NCBI GenBank assembly: GCA_019424965.1 | Contig: JAHYYL010000042.1 | Location: 4,437 to 18,661, forward strand | DNA length: 14,225 bases | Origin: Collinsella sp. | GTDB lineage: Bacteria > Actinomycetota > Coriobacteriia > Coriobacteriales > Coriobacteriaceae | Direction: 5' to 3' | In this document: piece by piece, positions 6,056 through 13,247 of the stretch | How positions within the stretch are numbered: position 1 is the stretch's first letter | Layout of the letters: each line of letters opens with the position of its first letter | Notes under the pieces: generated by a model | What the model was told of the DNA's origin: nothing | The model's database searches: none | The model's input: only the letters and a program-made list of their open reading frames with translations | Translations under genes and position numbers: made by a program

Positions 6056-7557
6056 TCGAGGGTGTATTGCAAAAGACTCGGTGCTCACGTGGTCTTCAGC
6101 AGGCGATATTGGCGATAACGCTTGTGGGCTACGCTGCCTTTACGGGCGCGTCTCCCTCGGCCGTGCGCGCGTGCTGCATGGTGTTCGTGACGCTTGTCGT
6201 AAACGGCGCGGGGCGTCGTCGGCACGGCCTTTCGGCACTCTTCGTAACCATGTCCATCTTTGTGCTACTGCGGCCGACGGTGCTGTTCGAGATGGGCTTT
6301 CAGCTTTCATGCGCCAGCGTCTTAGCCATTCTGTGCTTTTGTCCCTATGCGACCTACGCTTTGGGTGAGCTAGGTGTGCCATCGGGCGTTGCCAGCGTGC
6401 TTTCCGTCACGCTGTGCTCGCAACTGGCGACACTTCCCATCACCATTCCTGCCTTCGGTACATTCTCGCTCATTGCTCCGTTGGCAAATGCGGTCATCGG
6501 TCCGGTGGTGAGCGTTCTGCTCGCTGTGTCGATCGTGCTGGCTCCCTTTTCGCTCGTGGCACCGTTGCGGACTTGGGCGCTCGTTGTGCCCATGATTGCC
6601 GCCCGTTGCGCGCTGTTCTTCGAGCAGCTGTTTGCCGCCGTGCCGGGTGCATACGTGAGCGTGCCGCCCGATAGCATGTGGATTTACCTAGTGCCGTGTT
6701 TTCTGGCGGTTCTGCTGGTCTTGTGGCCGCGTCCCCGTGCACGTCCTATGGCGGTGGGGCTTGCATGCCTGATGCTCTTGGCTGCGATTCCGTACGTCTA
6801 TTGGGATCGATTCGCTCCGCCTTCGGTGACGGTGCTCGATGTGGGCCAGGCCGATGCGATTCTTATCCGCCAAGGCGGCGCAGTAGCTCTCGTCGACTGC
6901 GGGCTCGACGAGCGCGTGGTTGCGGCGTTGGTTCGCAATAACGTGCACCATATCGATGGCGTTTTTGTGACGCATTGGGATGAGGACCACTGGGGTGGTT
7001 TGCCTGCCGTGCTCGAACAGTTTTCGGTCGGAACGATTGCCGTGGCGGCGGATGCGCTGGAGGATGCTCCTGCCGAGGTATTGAACCGACCTGGCGTGGA
7101 GTATCGGCAGGTGCGCCATGGGGATACGGTCGACATCGGCTCATTTTGCGCCCGCGTGATGTGGCCATTCGAGTTCGTGGATGGCGAGGGAAATGAGGAC
7201 TCGCTTGTCCTGCTGCTCTCTTATGTTCAGGAAGGCAAGGGCCTGCGAATACTTCTCACCGGTGATGCCGAGCTCGACCAAGAGCGGGAATTCGTGCAGG
7301 AGGTGGGGGATATCGATGTCCTTAAACTTGGGCATCACGGCTCCAAGGTTTCAGTCGATGGCGAGTTGCTGGACGTCCTGAAGCCCGAGCTTTCCCTCGC
7401 AAGCGCCGGTGAGGGGAATCGATACGGCCATCCGTCCGATGCCTGCATCGATGCCGTTAAGGAAGCGGGTGGTGTGTTCGCGTGTACTATCGAACACGGC
7501 GACATTACCGTCACACCGACTGCGAATGGCTTTGCGATGCGATGCCAGCGACCGTGA
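6007..7557 (+). CDS. comEC: ComEC C-terminal fragment (channel and metallo-beta-lactamase part)
   Basis: Homology in this frame begins at 6007 (HLIAVSGSH). It contains the polytopic Competence domain with family landmarks GASPSAVRACCM, PTVLFEMGFQLSCASV, SQLATLPITI and PLANAVIGPV. A metallo-beta-lactamase domain follows, starting near SVTVLDVGQADAILI. The metal-site motif HWDEDH is encoded at 6973-6990, followed by LLTGDAE, LGHHGSK and GNRYGHPSD, so the catalytic part looks intact. First possible starts are TTG 6034 and GTG 6043, both just before the stop of the upstream frame (6053-6055). Neither has a Shine-Dalgarno sequence, so any translation would depend on reinitiation. The start given is the homology boundary, not a start codon. 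Confidence 0.65.
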   Translation, partial: HLIAVSGSHLAIVGFVIEGVLQKTRCSRGLQQAILAITLVGYAAFTGASPSAVRACCMVFVTLVVNGAGRRRHGLSALFVTMSIFVLLRPTVLFEMGFQLSCASVLAILCFCPYATYALGELGVPSGVASVLSVTLCSQLATLPITIPAFGTFSLIAPLANAVIGPVVSVLLAVSIVLAPFSLVAPLRTWALVVPMIAARCALFFEQLFAAVPGAYVSVPPDSMWIYLVPCFLAVLLVLWPRPRARPMAVGLACLMLLAAIPYVYWDRFAPPSVTVLDVGQADAILIRQGGAVALVDCGLDERVVAALVRNNVHHIDGVFVTHWDEDHWGGLPAVLEQFSVGTIAVAADALEDAPAEVLNRPGVEYRQVRHGDTVDIGSFCARVMWPFEFVDGEGNEDSLVLLLSYVQEGKGLRILLTGDAELDQEREFVQEVGDIDVLKLGHHGSKVSVDGELLDVLKPELSLASAGEGNRYGHPSDACIDAVKEAGGVFACTIEHGDITVTPTANGFAMRCQRP

Positions 7558-7565
7558 CGACGTCG

Positions 7566-7595
7566 TTGGCGTGTGGTGGGCCCCTGGGCTAGAAT
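7566..7595 (+). promoter_or_regulatory. Promoter of holA
   Basis: TTGGCG (7566-7571) and TAGAAT (7590-7595) are spaced by 18 bases, directly after the comEC stop. Transcription would start near 7602, giving a leader of about 34 bases. It lets holA be expressed independently of the competence genes. Confidence 0.6.
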
Positions 7596-7621
7596 GGCAC
7601 GGAACGAATACGAAGGCCTGC

Positions 7622-7629
7622 GGGAGGGG
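7622..7629 (+). promoter_or_regulatory. Ribosome binding site of holA
   Basis: GGGAGGGG, 6 bases before ATG 7636, sets the start. The in-frame upstream codon at 7573 lies inside the promoter and is not used. Confidence 0.7.
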
Positions 7630-7635
7630 AGCGCA

Positions 7636-8598
7636 ATGTCCGAAACCGGTTTGCTGCCGGCATATCTGATTGTCGGTACCGACGGAGTTAAGCGCGACCA
7701 CGCCGTCTCGCGTATGAAAGCGCGTCTGGAAAAATCGGGTATGGTCGAGTTCAACCTCGACGAGCGAGACATGACCAAGGACCCCGATATCGAGTCCATT
7801 ATCGGATCGCTTAACACCTTTCCCATGGGCAGCGAGTTTCGCCTGGTAATCCTTGACGGCTGCTCCAAGCTTGCCAAGGCGGTTTCCGAGCCGCTCGTCG
7901 AGTATCTGGCGAGTCCCAGTCCCACAACGGTCTGCCTTATTATCGCCGATTCGCTCGCCAAGAATACGCGCCTGTACAAGGCGATCGCCAAGATTGACAA
8001 GAAGGCCGTCATCGATTGCTCGGGCACCAAGCGCTGGGAGCTCCCACGCCGCGTGCAGCAGATGGCGACGCAACACGGCAAGTCCATCTCGACGGCGGCC
8101 GCCGAGGAGCTCGTCTCGCGTTCGGGCGAAAACACGCGCATGCTCGATAACGACTTGGCTAAGCTTGCCCAGATGGTCGAGTCGCCTCAGATTGAACTTG
8201 CCGATGTTGAGCGCTGGATCGTGCGTACGGCCGAGGTTCAACCCTGGGACTTCCTCAACGCCGTCTCGGCTCGCGATATGCGGCGTTCGCTCGAGCTCTT
8301 TAAGCTCCTGCCCTCCAAGAGCTACGTGTGGACTTACACATTGCTGTGCGGTCGCATTCGCGAGCTTATCGTCGCCAAGGCGCTCGACGCGCGTGGGCAG
8401 GGTCGCGAGCTGGCCGCAACGCTCAAGCTCCAGTCCTGGCAGGTCAAGAATCACCTGACCTGGGCACGTCGCTTTTCGATGGCAGAGCTCATCGCAGCGC
8501 TCGAGGGTGCCGTTGATGTGGAGCTCGCGCTCAAGGGTTCGACCGATTCTCAGACGGCGCTTTTGCTCTGGATTACGAACATCTTGAGAAAATCGTGA
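7636..8598 (+). CDS. holA: DNA polymerase III delta subunit
   Basis: HolA is the clamp-loader subunit that opens the beta sliding clamp during replication. The 320-residue protein has the delta-family layout. An AAA+-like N-terminal domain begins AYLIVGTDGVKRDHAVSRM (about 9-27), with SLNTFPMGSEFRLVILDG (about 59-76), which matches the family stretch T-x-P-F-x-x-x-R-x-V-x-x. A middle domain carries GENTRMLDNDLAKLAQM, the typical delta pattern (G-x-D-x-R-x-L-x-N-E-L-x-K-L). The C-terminal collar has RIRELIVAKAL, WQVKNHLTWARRFS and ELALKGS. Delta lacks a working P-loop, as seen here. Its place between comEC and rpsT is common in many bacteria. The call is by family pattern; overall identity to well-studied HolA is low, as is usual. 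Confidence 0.88.
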   Translation: MSETGLLPAYLIVGTDGVKRDHAVSRMKARLEKSGMVEFNLDERDMTKDPDIESIIGSLNTFPMGSEFRLVILDGCSKLAKAVSEPLVEYLASPSPTTVCLIIADSLAKNTRLYKAIAKIDKKAVIDCSGTKRWELPRRVQQMATQHGKSISTAAAEELVSRSGENTRMLDNDLAKLAQMVESPQIELADVERWIVRTAEVQPWDFLNAVSARDMRRSLELFKLLPSKSYVWTYTLLCGRIRELIVAKALDARGQGRELAATLKLQSWQVKNHLTWARRFSMAELIAALEGAVDVELALKGSTDSQTALLLWITNILRKS

Positions 8599-8647
8599 TG
8601 ATACCTGCCTATTTGACAAATTCGTTCTATCCCTTTGAGAGGGAGCG

Positions 8648-8656
8648 TGCTATAGT
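8648..8656 (+). promoter_or_regulatory. Extended -10 promoter of rpsT
   Basis: TGC-TATAGT at 8648-8656 is an extended -10 element (TGn plus TATAGT). The -35 region (about 8628-8633, TATCCC) is weak, which is normal for extended -10 promoters. Transcription would start near 8663. An upstream TTGACA (8613-8618) is 32 bases away and too far to be its -35. Confidence 0.6.
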
Positions 8657-8661
8657 AGGCG

Positions 8662-8709
8662 CTTGCATGACCTCACCGTGTCTCAGAGGTGTCATACATT
8701 TTTTGCAAG
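8662..8709 (+). promoter_or_regulatory. Structured, attenuator-like leader of rpsT
   Basis: ACCTC (8670-8674) pairs with GAGGT (8686-8690) around an 11-nt loop; an alternative register pairs TGAC (8668-8671) with GTCA (8691-8694). Six T (8699-8704) follow a few bases later, as in a weak intrinsic terminator. CTTGCA (8662-8667) can pair with TGCAAG (8704-8709), enclosing everything and sequestering the end of the T run. The leader is about 70 bases long and just upstream of the S20 start. Autoregulation by S20 is known in E. coli by a different, translational mechanism; control here is inferred. Confidence 0.4.
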
Positions 8710-8731
8710 GAACTCGAAAGGAACTCCAGAA

Positions 8732-8998
8732 GTGGCAAACATCAAGTCTCAGAAGAAGCGTATCCGCACCAATGAGGCAGCTCGCATGCGTAACAAGGCT
8801 GTCAAGTCCGAGCTCAAGACGCTGACCAAGCACGTCCAGTCCGCCGTCGCCGAGGGCGACGCCGAGAAGGCCCAGGCTGCCCTCAAGACCGTCACCAAGC
8901 GTCTCGACATGGCTGCCGCCAAGCATGTTATCCACAAGAACCAGGCTTCCAACCGCAAGTCCGGTCTTGCCAAGCTCGTGAACAGCATCAACGCCTAA
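8732..8998 (+). CDS. rpsT: 30S ribosomal protein S20
   Basis: S20 is a helical protein that binds 16S rRNA at the base of the 30S body. The 88-residue protein starts (M)ANIKSQKKRIRTNEAARMRN, the S20 signature, and ends ASNRKSGLAKLVNSIN, also typical. It is strongly basic throughout. The start is GTG at 8732, giving the family's standard N-terminus, with AAAGGA (8717-8722) 9 bases upstream. Upstream in-frame codons lie in the leader and would give a non-homologous extension. It has its own promoter and is closed by a strong terminator, so it is probably monocistronic. The non-ATG start may matter for control, as the UUG start does in E. coli rpsT. Confidence 0.97.
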   Translation: MANIKSQKKRIRTNEAARMRNKAVKSELKTLTKHVQSAVAEGDAEKAQAALKTVTKRLDMAAAKHVIHKNQASNRKSGLAKLVNSINA

Positions 8999-9032
8999 GT
9001 TGTAAATTTCACACCACACAGATTACGCGCAT

Positions 9033-9069
9033 AAATGGAGCCTGTTTTATGGAACAGGCTCCATTTTTT
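9033..9069 (+). terminator. Intrinsic terminator after rpsT
   Basis: A 14-bp stem, core ATGGAGCCTGTT (9035-9046) with AACAGGCTCCAT (9053-9064), extended by two A-T pairs (9033-9034 with 9065-9066). The loop is TTATGG and six T run from 9064 to 9069. It is the strongest terminator in the window. The lepA -10 box begins only 12 bases after it. Confidence 0.95.
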
Positions 9070-9081
9070 GTACCGCTCGGG

Positions 9082-9087
9082 TAAGAT
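9082..9087 (+). promoter_or_regulatory. -10 box of lepA (leaderless transcript predicted)
   Basis: TAAGAT at 9082-9087 sits 7 bases before ATG 9095, so transcription should begin at or next to the start codon. There is no Shine-Dalgarno sequence. The preceding CCGCTCGGG is repeated exactly before the TAGAAT box of the dnaJ-like gene. A -35 at normal spacing (9059-9064) would fall in the 3' arm of the rpsT terminator. Confidence 0.6.
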
Positions 9088-9094
9088 AGTCCGC

Positions 9095-10906
9095 ATGAAT
9101 ACTTCAATTGACATTTCCCACATCCGCAACTTCTCGATCGTTGCGCATATCGACCATGGCAAGTCCACGATCAGCGACCGCATCCTCGAGCTCACCCATA
9201 CCGTCGACGAACGCGACATGGAGTCGCAGCTGCTCGACACCATGGATATCGAGCGCGAGCGCGGCATTACGATCAAGTCCAATGCCGTCCGCGTTTCCTA
9301 TGACGCCGACGATGGTGAGACGTATCAGTTCAACCTGATCGATACGCCGGGCCACGTGGACTTTACCTACGAGGTCTCGCGCTCGCTGGCAGCCTGTGAG
9401 GGCGCGGTACTCGTTGTCGACGCCACGCAGGGCGTCGAGGCGCAGACCGTTTCCAACGCGACGCTCGCCATGAACGCCAATCTGGACATTGTGCCGGCCA
9501 TCAACAAGATCGACCTGCCCTCGGCCCATCCCGATGAGGTTAAGACCGAGATCGAGGATGACCTGGCGATCCCTGCCGATGATGCTGTGTGCGTCTCGGG
9601 CAAGACCGGCGAGGGCATCCACGATCTGCTGGAGTCCATTGTCTTTTTGATCTCGCCGCCTAAGGGCGATGCAAACGCTCCGCTCAAAGCGCTCATTTTG
9701 GATTCGTACTTTGACGAGTATCGCGGTGTGGTGGCTACGGTGCGCGTCTTCGACGGTTCCATCAAAAAGGGCGATACCCTGCTTATGATGCAAGCCAAGG
9801 GCGACTTTTTGGTCGACGGCGTGGGCGTCAAGCGTCCTGCCGAGACCCCGGTCGACGCGCTGACGGTCGGCGAGGTCGGATATGTGGTCACGGGCTTGAA
9901 GGATCCCGAGGCCGTTCGCGTGGGCGATACCCTTACGTGGGCGTCGAACCCCTGCCCCGAGCCGCTTCCCGGTTATCGCGAGGCCAAGCCCATGGTCTAT
10001 ACGGGCCTGTTCCCGATCGACAACAAGGACTACGAGAACCTGCGTGACGCGCTCGATAAACTGCACGTCAACGACCCGTCGTTGGTGTGGGAGCCCGAGA
10101 CCTCGGTGGCGCTCGGCTTTGGCTTCCGCGTGGGCTTCCTGGGCCTGTTGCACATGGAAGTCGTCAAGGAACGCCTGGAGCGCGAGTTCAACCTGGACCT
10201 CATTGCCACGAGTCCCTCGGTTGATTATCACGTCTACAAGACCGACGGCGAAATGATCGATGTCCGCAGTCCGCAGGACCTTCCCGAGGCCACACGCATC
10301 GATCGTATCGAGGAACCCTACCTCAAGGCAAAGATCATCTGCCCGCCCGAGTACACGGGTGCCGTCATGCAGCTCGCCATCGAGCACCGCGGCGTCACAA
10401 CCGACATGATCCACCTGACGAGCAAATCGGTCGAGATGCGCTTCGATATGCCGCTCGCCGAGCTCATCTTGGACTTCTTCGATCAGCTCAAGAGCCGCAC
10501 CAAGGGCTATGCCTCGCTCGACTACGAGTTCAACGAGTACCGTCCCTCCGAGCTCGTGAAGCTCGATATCCTGCTTTCGGGCGACGAGGTGGACGCGCTT
10601 TCGTTTATCGTCCATAAGGACAAGGCATATGGCCTGGCCCGTGGCCTGTGCGACAAGCTCAAGGAGATCATCCCGCGTCAGCTGTTCGAGGTGCCCATCC
10701 AGGGTGCTATCGGCAACAAGATCATCGCCCGTTCCACCGTCAAGGCGCGTCGCAAGGACGTTCTTGCCAAGTGCTACGGCGGCGATATCTCGCGTAAGCG
10801 CAAGCTGCTCGAGAAGCAGAAAGAGGGCAAGAAGCGTATGAAGGCCATCGGATCGGTCGAGGTCCCGCAGGAGGCGTTTATGGCGATCCTCAAGGTGGAC
10901 GAGTAG
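9095..10906 (+). CDS. lepA: Elongation factor 4 (LepA), translational GTPase
   Basis: LepA/EF4 is a ribosome-binding GTPase linked to back-translocation and to 30S assembly and initiation. The 603-residue length is standard. G-domain motifs are all present: AHIDHGKST (residues 17-25), RGITIKSNAV with the switch I Thr, DTPGHVDF, NKIDLP and SGKTG. Domain II, the elongation-factor III/V-like domains with GFRVGFLGLLHMEVVKERLE, and the LepA-specific C-terminal domain (AKCYGGDISRKRKLLEKQ, ending AFMAILKVDE) follow in order. ATG 9095 gives the usual short N-terminus before IRNFSIVAHIDHG. An upstream in-frame ATG at 9035 lies inside the rpsT terminator stem and is not used. dus follows after 4 bases. 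No Shine-Dalgarno sequence, consistent with leaderless initiation. Confidence 0.98.
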   Translation: MNTSIDISHIRNFSIVAHIDHGKSTISDRILELTHTVDERDMESQLLDTMDIERERGITIKSNAVRVSYDADDGETYQFNLIDTPGHVDFTYEVSRSLAACEGAVLVVDATQGVEAQTVSNATLAMNANLDIVPAINKIDLPSAHPDEVKTEIEDDLAIPADDAVCVSGKTGEGIHDLLESIVFLISPPKGDANAPLKALILDSYFDEYRGVVATVRVFDGSIKKGDTLLMMQAKGDFLVDGVGVKRPAETPVDALTVGEVGYVVTGLKDPEAVRVGDTLTWASNPCPEPLPGYREAKPMVYTGLFPIDNKDYENLRDALDKLHVNDPSLVWEPETSVALGFGFRVGFLGLLHMEVVKERLEREFNLDLIATSPSVDYHVYKTDGEMIDVRSPQDLPEATRIDRIEEPYLKAKIICPPEYTGAVMQLAIEHRGVTTDMIHLTSKSVEMRFDMPLAELILDFFDQLKSRTKGYASLDYEFNEYRPSELVKLDILLSGDEVDALSFIVHKDKAYGLARGLCDKLKEIIPRQLFEVPIQGAIGNKIIARSTVKARRKDVLAKCYGGDISRKRKLLEKQKEGKKRMKAIGSVEVPQEAFMAILKVDE

Positions 10907-10910
10907 GTCC

Positions 10911-11954
10911 ATGGCGCTTTCTGAATACAGCAAGCGGCTGCTGGGTGCCTATGCCGAGCAGCCGTTCCTTATGGCTCCCATGGCGGGCGTGACCGACCCC
11001 GCCTATCGCATCATGTGTCGCCGCCGCGGTGCCAACCTTGCCTACAGTGAGATGGTGAGCGTGGCGGGTCTTGCCTATGCCAGCAACAAGACCTGGCGCC
11101 TGGTGCTACCGGCCGACGAGGAGCAGCAGATTTGCGTGCAGCTCTTTGGCTCCAAGCCCGAGCAGTTTGCGAGCGCCGTCGCCGCCGTCGAGGAGCGCGT
11201 TGGCGATCGCCTGTCGCTCATCGATATCAATATGGCATGCCCCGCCCGCAAGGTTGTCACCAAGGGCGAGGGTTCGGCGCTCATGCGCACGCCCGACCTG
11301 GCGGAGAAGATCGTCGAGGCCACGGTGGGCGCGGCGCACGTGCCCGTGACCGTCAAGATTCGCAAGGGCTTTTATGCCGAGGACCGTAATGCCGCGACAT
11401 TTGCCCAGATGCTTGAGAGTGCAGGGGCTGCCGCAGTCGCCGTGCATGGTCGTTGCGCCACGCAGCTCTACACGGGCCAGGCCGATTGGTCGGTCGTCGA
11501 TGAGGTTGCCGACGCTGTCGAGATTCCCGTGATTGGTTCGGGCGATGTGTTCTCGGCCGAGGACGCTGCCGAGCATCTGCACGGCTCGGGTGCCAGCGCG
11601 GTGTTTATCGCGCGCGGCATCTACGGCAATCCGTGGGTGTTCGGCGATGCCCGAGCCCTTGCACTCGATGGCACGCCGGTTCCTTCTCGCTCCTCGGTCG
11701 AGCGCCTGGAGGCTCTGCGCGAGCACCTGACGTTGACGCACGAGCTTCTGCCGCTCATGTCGCGTGCTCGCACGTACGCAAGCTGGTACTTAAAGGGCAT
11801 GCCCCATGCCGCCGCCTGGCGCGCTCAGGTGGTGCGTTGCTCTACGTACGAGGAGTTCGTGTCGCTGGTCGATGATATCGAGCGCGACGTGGTGGCCTGT
11901 GAGGCCGCGCTTGCCGCCGGCGAGTCGGTGCCTGCTCATCCGCTGGAGGCCTAA
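10911..11954 (+). CDS. dus: tRNA-dihydrouridine synthase (DusB-like)
   Basis: Flavin (FMN) enzyme that reduces uridines to dihydrouridine in the tRNA D-loop using NADPH. The 347-residue protein is a TIM-barrel Dus. The N-terminal APMAGVTDPAYR (22-33) binds FMN, and SEMVS follows. The catalytic Cys is C110 in DINMACPARKV, next to the family motif GEGSALMRTP (119-128). VHGRCATQLYTGQADW (178-193) and GSGDVFSAEDA form the rest of the FMN site. Family and fold are secure; assignment to DusB rather than another bacterial Dus rests on general similarity. It starts 4 bases after lepA and ends 2 bases before hemW, so it is in the same operon. AAGGTGG at 10892-10898 inside lepA may be its ribosome binding site. 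Confidence 0.94.
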   Translation: MALSEYSKRLLGAYAEQPFLMAPMAGVTDPAYRIMCRRRGANLAYSEMVSVAGLAYASNKTWRLVLPADEEQQICVQLFGSKPEQFASAVAAVEERVGDRLSLIDINMACPARKVVTKGEGSALMRTPDLAEKIVEATVGAAHVPVTVKIRKGFYAEDRNAATFAQMLESAGAAAVAVHGRCATQLYTGQADWSVVDEVADAVEIPVIGSGDVFSAEDAAEHLHGSGASAVFIARGIYGNPWVFGDARALALDGTPVPSRSSVERLEALREHLTLTHELLPLMSRARTYASWYLKGMPHAAAWRAQVVRCSTYEEFVSLVDDIERDVVACEAALAAGESVPAHPLEA

Positions 11955-11956
11955 CG

Positions 11957-13189
11957 GTGGCCGTTACCGCGCTGTACGTGCACGTGCCGTTTTGCGCTCA
12001 AAAGTGCCGGTACTGCGACTTTGACTCGCGCAGCTTTGCTGCGTGTGATTTGGATGCCGCGCTTGATTCCTATTTTGAGCAGTTGTATGCGCGCCTCGAT
12101 TCCTTTGGCGACGCCGGGGCGCTTGCGCAGGTCCGCACGGTCTATACTGGCGGCGGCACGCCGTCGCTGGCAGGGGAGCGCCTGGTGAAACTTGCCCGTC
12201 GTATCTCCATGTGGTGCAAGCCCGTTGAATTTACTTGCGAAGCCAATCCTGAGTCGCTGACCGCCGAGCTCGCCACCGCGCTTGCCGAGGCGGGTGTCAC
12301 GCGCATCTCTCTGGGCGTGCAAACCCTCGACAATACCGAGCTGGCTGCTATTGGCCGCATTCACGATGCTAATCGGGCACTTGCGGCTATCGCGACGGTA
12401 AAGGACGCTGGCCTCGATGTGTCGTGCGACCTTATGTGCGGCCTTCCCGGGCAGACGGCGGCGAGTTGGCAGCGCACGCTCGATGGCGTGTTGGCGGCGG
12501 CGCCTCATCATGTGTCGGTCTACCCGCTCACGCTCGAGGAGGGCACGCCACTCTATCGCATGGCGTGCCGTGACGAGTCGCTCGAGCCTGATGAGGATTT
12601 TCAGGCCGCCTGCATGGATGTGGCACGCGAGCTCCTGGGTGCCGCCGGCTATCACCCGTATGAGGTGGCGAGCTACGCGCTCGACGGCCATGAGTGCGCC
12701 CATAACATTGCCTACTGGACCGGACGGGGCTACCTGGGCCTGGGTCGTTCTGCCGCGGGCATGCTCGACGACGAGGATTTCGACCGTCTTGCAGGTTTGT
12801 TCCCCGGCGTGTCTTCTCGAGGCGATGCGTACCGCGTGCGTCTGGTGCAACGTGACGATGACGCGACGGCGTTCGAGGCCGAATATCTGTCGCAGCGCGA
12901 GGCTGTCGCCGAAGACTTGATGCTCGCTTGTCGCATGACGCGCGGTGTTGCGTCCGACCTGTTGGCTCGTGCAGCTTGCGTCATCCCAACGGGCGAGCTG
13001 GCAGCTGCCTGCGATCGCGCGCTCGAATTGGATCTTGCCACTTGGGTGCCCGAGACGCTCTGGGGTCATGAGGGACCCTTCACTTCGGCAGATGTCGTCG
13101 CGGGCCATGTTCGAGTTCGTCTGGCGCCGACCCATCTGGGCTGGCTCGATGGAAATGTTCTGTTCGAGCTGTTTTGGGATCTAGCTTAG
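11957..13189 (+). CDS. hemW: HemW, radical SAM heme chaperone (HemN-like)
   Basis: HemW proteins bind heme and a [4Fe-4S] cluster and are thought to deliver heme to respiratory enzymes; many were misnamed coproporphyrinogen III oxidase (HemN). The 410-residue protein has the radical SAM motif C-x3-C-x2-C at C13, C17 and C20 (HVPFCAQKCRYCDF). YTGGGTPS, CEANPESL, RISLGVQTLDN, DLMCGLPGQT and HVSVYPLTLEEGTPLY complete the core. In the C-terminal half, AHNIAYWTGRGYLGLG carries the HNxxYW motif linked to heme binding in HemW. The missing extra N-terminal Cys of true HemN (CxxxCxxCxC) supports HemW, since the residue after C20 is D-F. The GTG start has GGAGG (11945-11949) 7 bases upstream. It is the third gene of lepA-dus-hemW. 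Confidence 0.93.
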   Translation: MAVTALYVHVPFCAQKCRYCDFDSRSFAACDLDAALDSYFEQLYARLDSFGDAGALAQVRTVYTGGGTPSLAGERLVKLARRISMWCKPVEFTCEANPESLTAELATALAEAGVTRISLGVQTLDNTELAAIGRIHDANRALAAIATVKDAGLDVSCDLMCGLPGQTAASWQRTLDGVLAAAPHHVSVYPLTLEEGTPLYRMACRDESLEPDEDFQAACMDVARELLGAAGYHPYEVASYALDGHECAHNIAYWTGRGYLGLGRSAAGMLDDEDFDRLAGLFPGVSSRGDAYRVRLVQRDDDATAFEAEYLSQREAVAEDLMLACRMTRGVASDLLARAACVIPTGELAAACDRALELDLATWVPETLWGHEGPFTSADVVAGHVRVRLAPTHLGWLDGNVLFELFWDLA

Positions 13190-13199
13190 GCCGCTCGGG

Positions 13200-13205
13200 T
13201 AGAAT
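13200..13205 (+). promoter_or_regulatory. -10 box upstream of the dnaJ-like gene
   Basis: TAGAAT at 13200-13205, 11 bases after the hemW stop. It is preceded by CCGCTCGGG, the same nine bases as before the lepA -10 box. The -35 region overlaps the end of hemW and has no good match. Transcription would start near 13212, leaving a leader of about 36 bases. Confidence 0.55.
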
Positions 13206-13232
13206 TACCGGAATATATACGCTGCTGTGAGC

Positions 13233-13238
13233 AGGAGG
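13233..13238 (+). promoter_or_regulatory. Ribosome binding site of the dnaJ-like gene
   Basis: AGGAGG, 9 bases before ATG 13248. It favours ATG 13248 over the in-frame ATG at 13257, which would be 18 bases away. Confidence 0.75.
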
Positions 13239-13247
13239 TTGCCACGC

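Larger units (their letters stand above)
5261..7557 (+). pseudogene. comEC: comEC, DNA-uptake channel gene split by a frameshift
   Basis: ComEC is the membrane channel that carries one DNA strand into the cytoplasm during transformation; its metallo-beta-lactamase domain is thought to degrade the other strand. The coding region is clearly one ancestral gene: the N-terminal OB region reads in one frame to ...DWFSVTG near 6007, and the rest continues one frame back as HLIAVSGSHLAIVGF. The family motif here is TGTSHLLAVSG-x-H. The T-S pair and one extra base are missing, which fits a 7-nt deletion (GG at 6005-6006 is all that remains of GGn plus two codons). The upstream frame stops at 6053-6055. 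Both halves are otherwise well conserved with no further stops, so the lesion is recent or a sequencing error. Coordinates span both halves. Confidence 0.85.

Noticed and set aside
8613..8618. TTGACA as the -35 of the rpsT promoter
   Set aside because: It is 32 bases from TATAGT, and at 16-18 bases spacing no -10 match exists (TGAGAG). The extended -10 alone is the better reading.
9035..9094. Upstream ATG 9035 as the start of lepA
   Set aside because: It lies inside the rpsT terminator stem and upstream of the lepA -10 box, and would add a 20-residue non-homologous extension.
9104..10933. 609-codon open frame on the - strand opposite lepA
   Set aside because: It mirrors a well-supported lepA. 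Long antisense frames are expected from GC-rich codon bias, and its translation (rich in H, R, D, L) resembles no family.
11951..13135. 394-codon - strand frame opposite hemW
   Set aside because: Complete overlap with hemW, whose radical SAM and HNxxYW motifs are clear; no motif in the antisense product.
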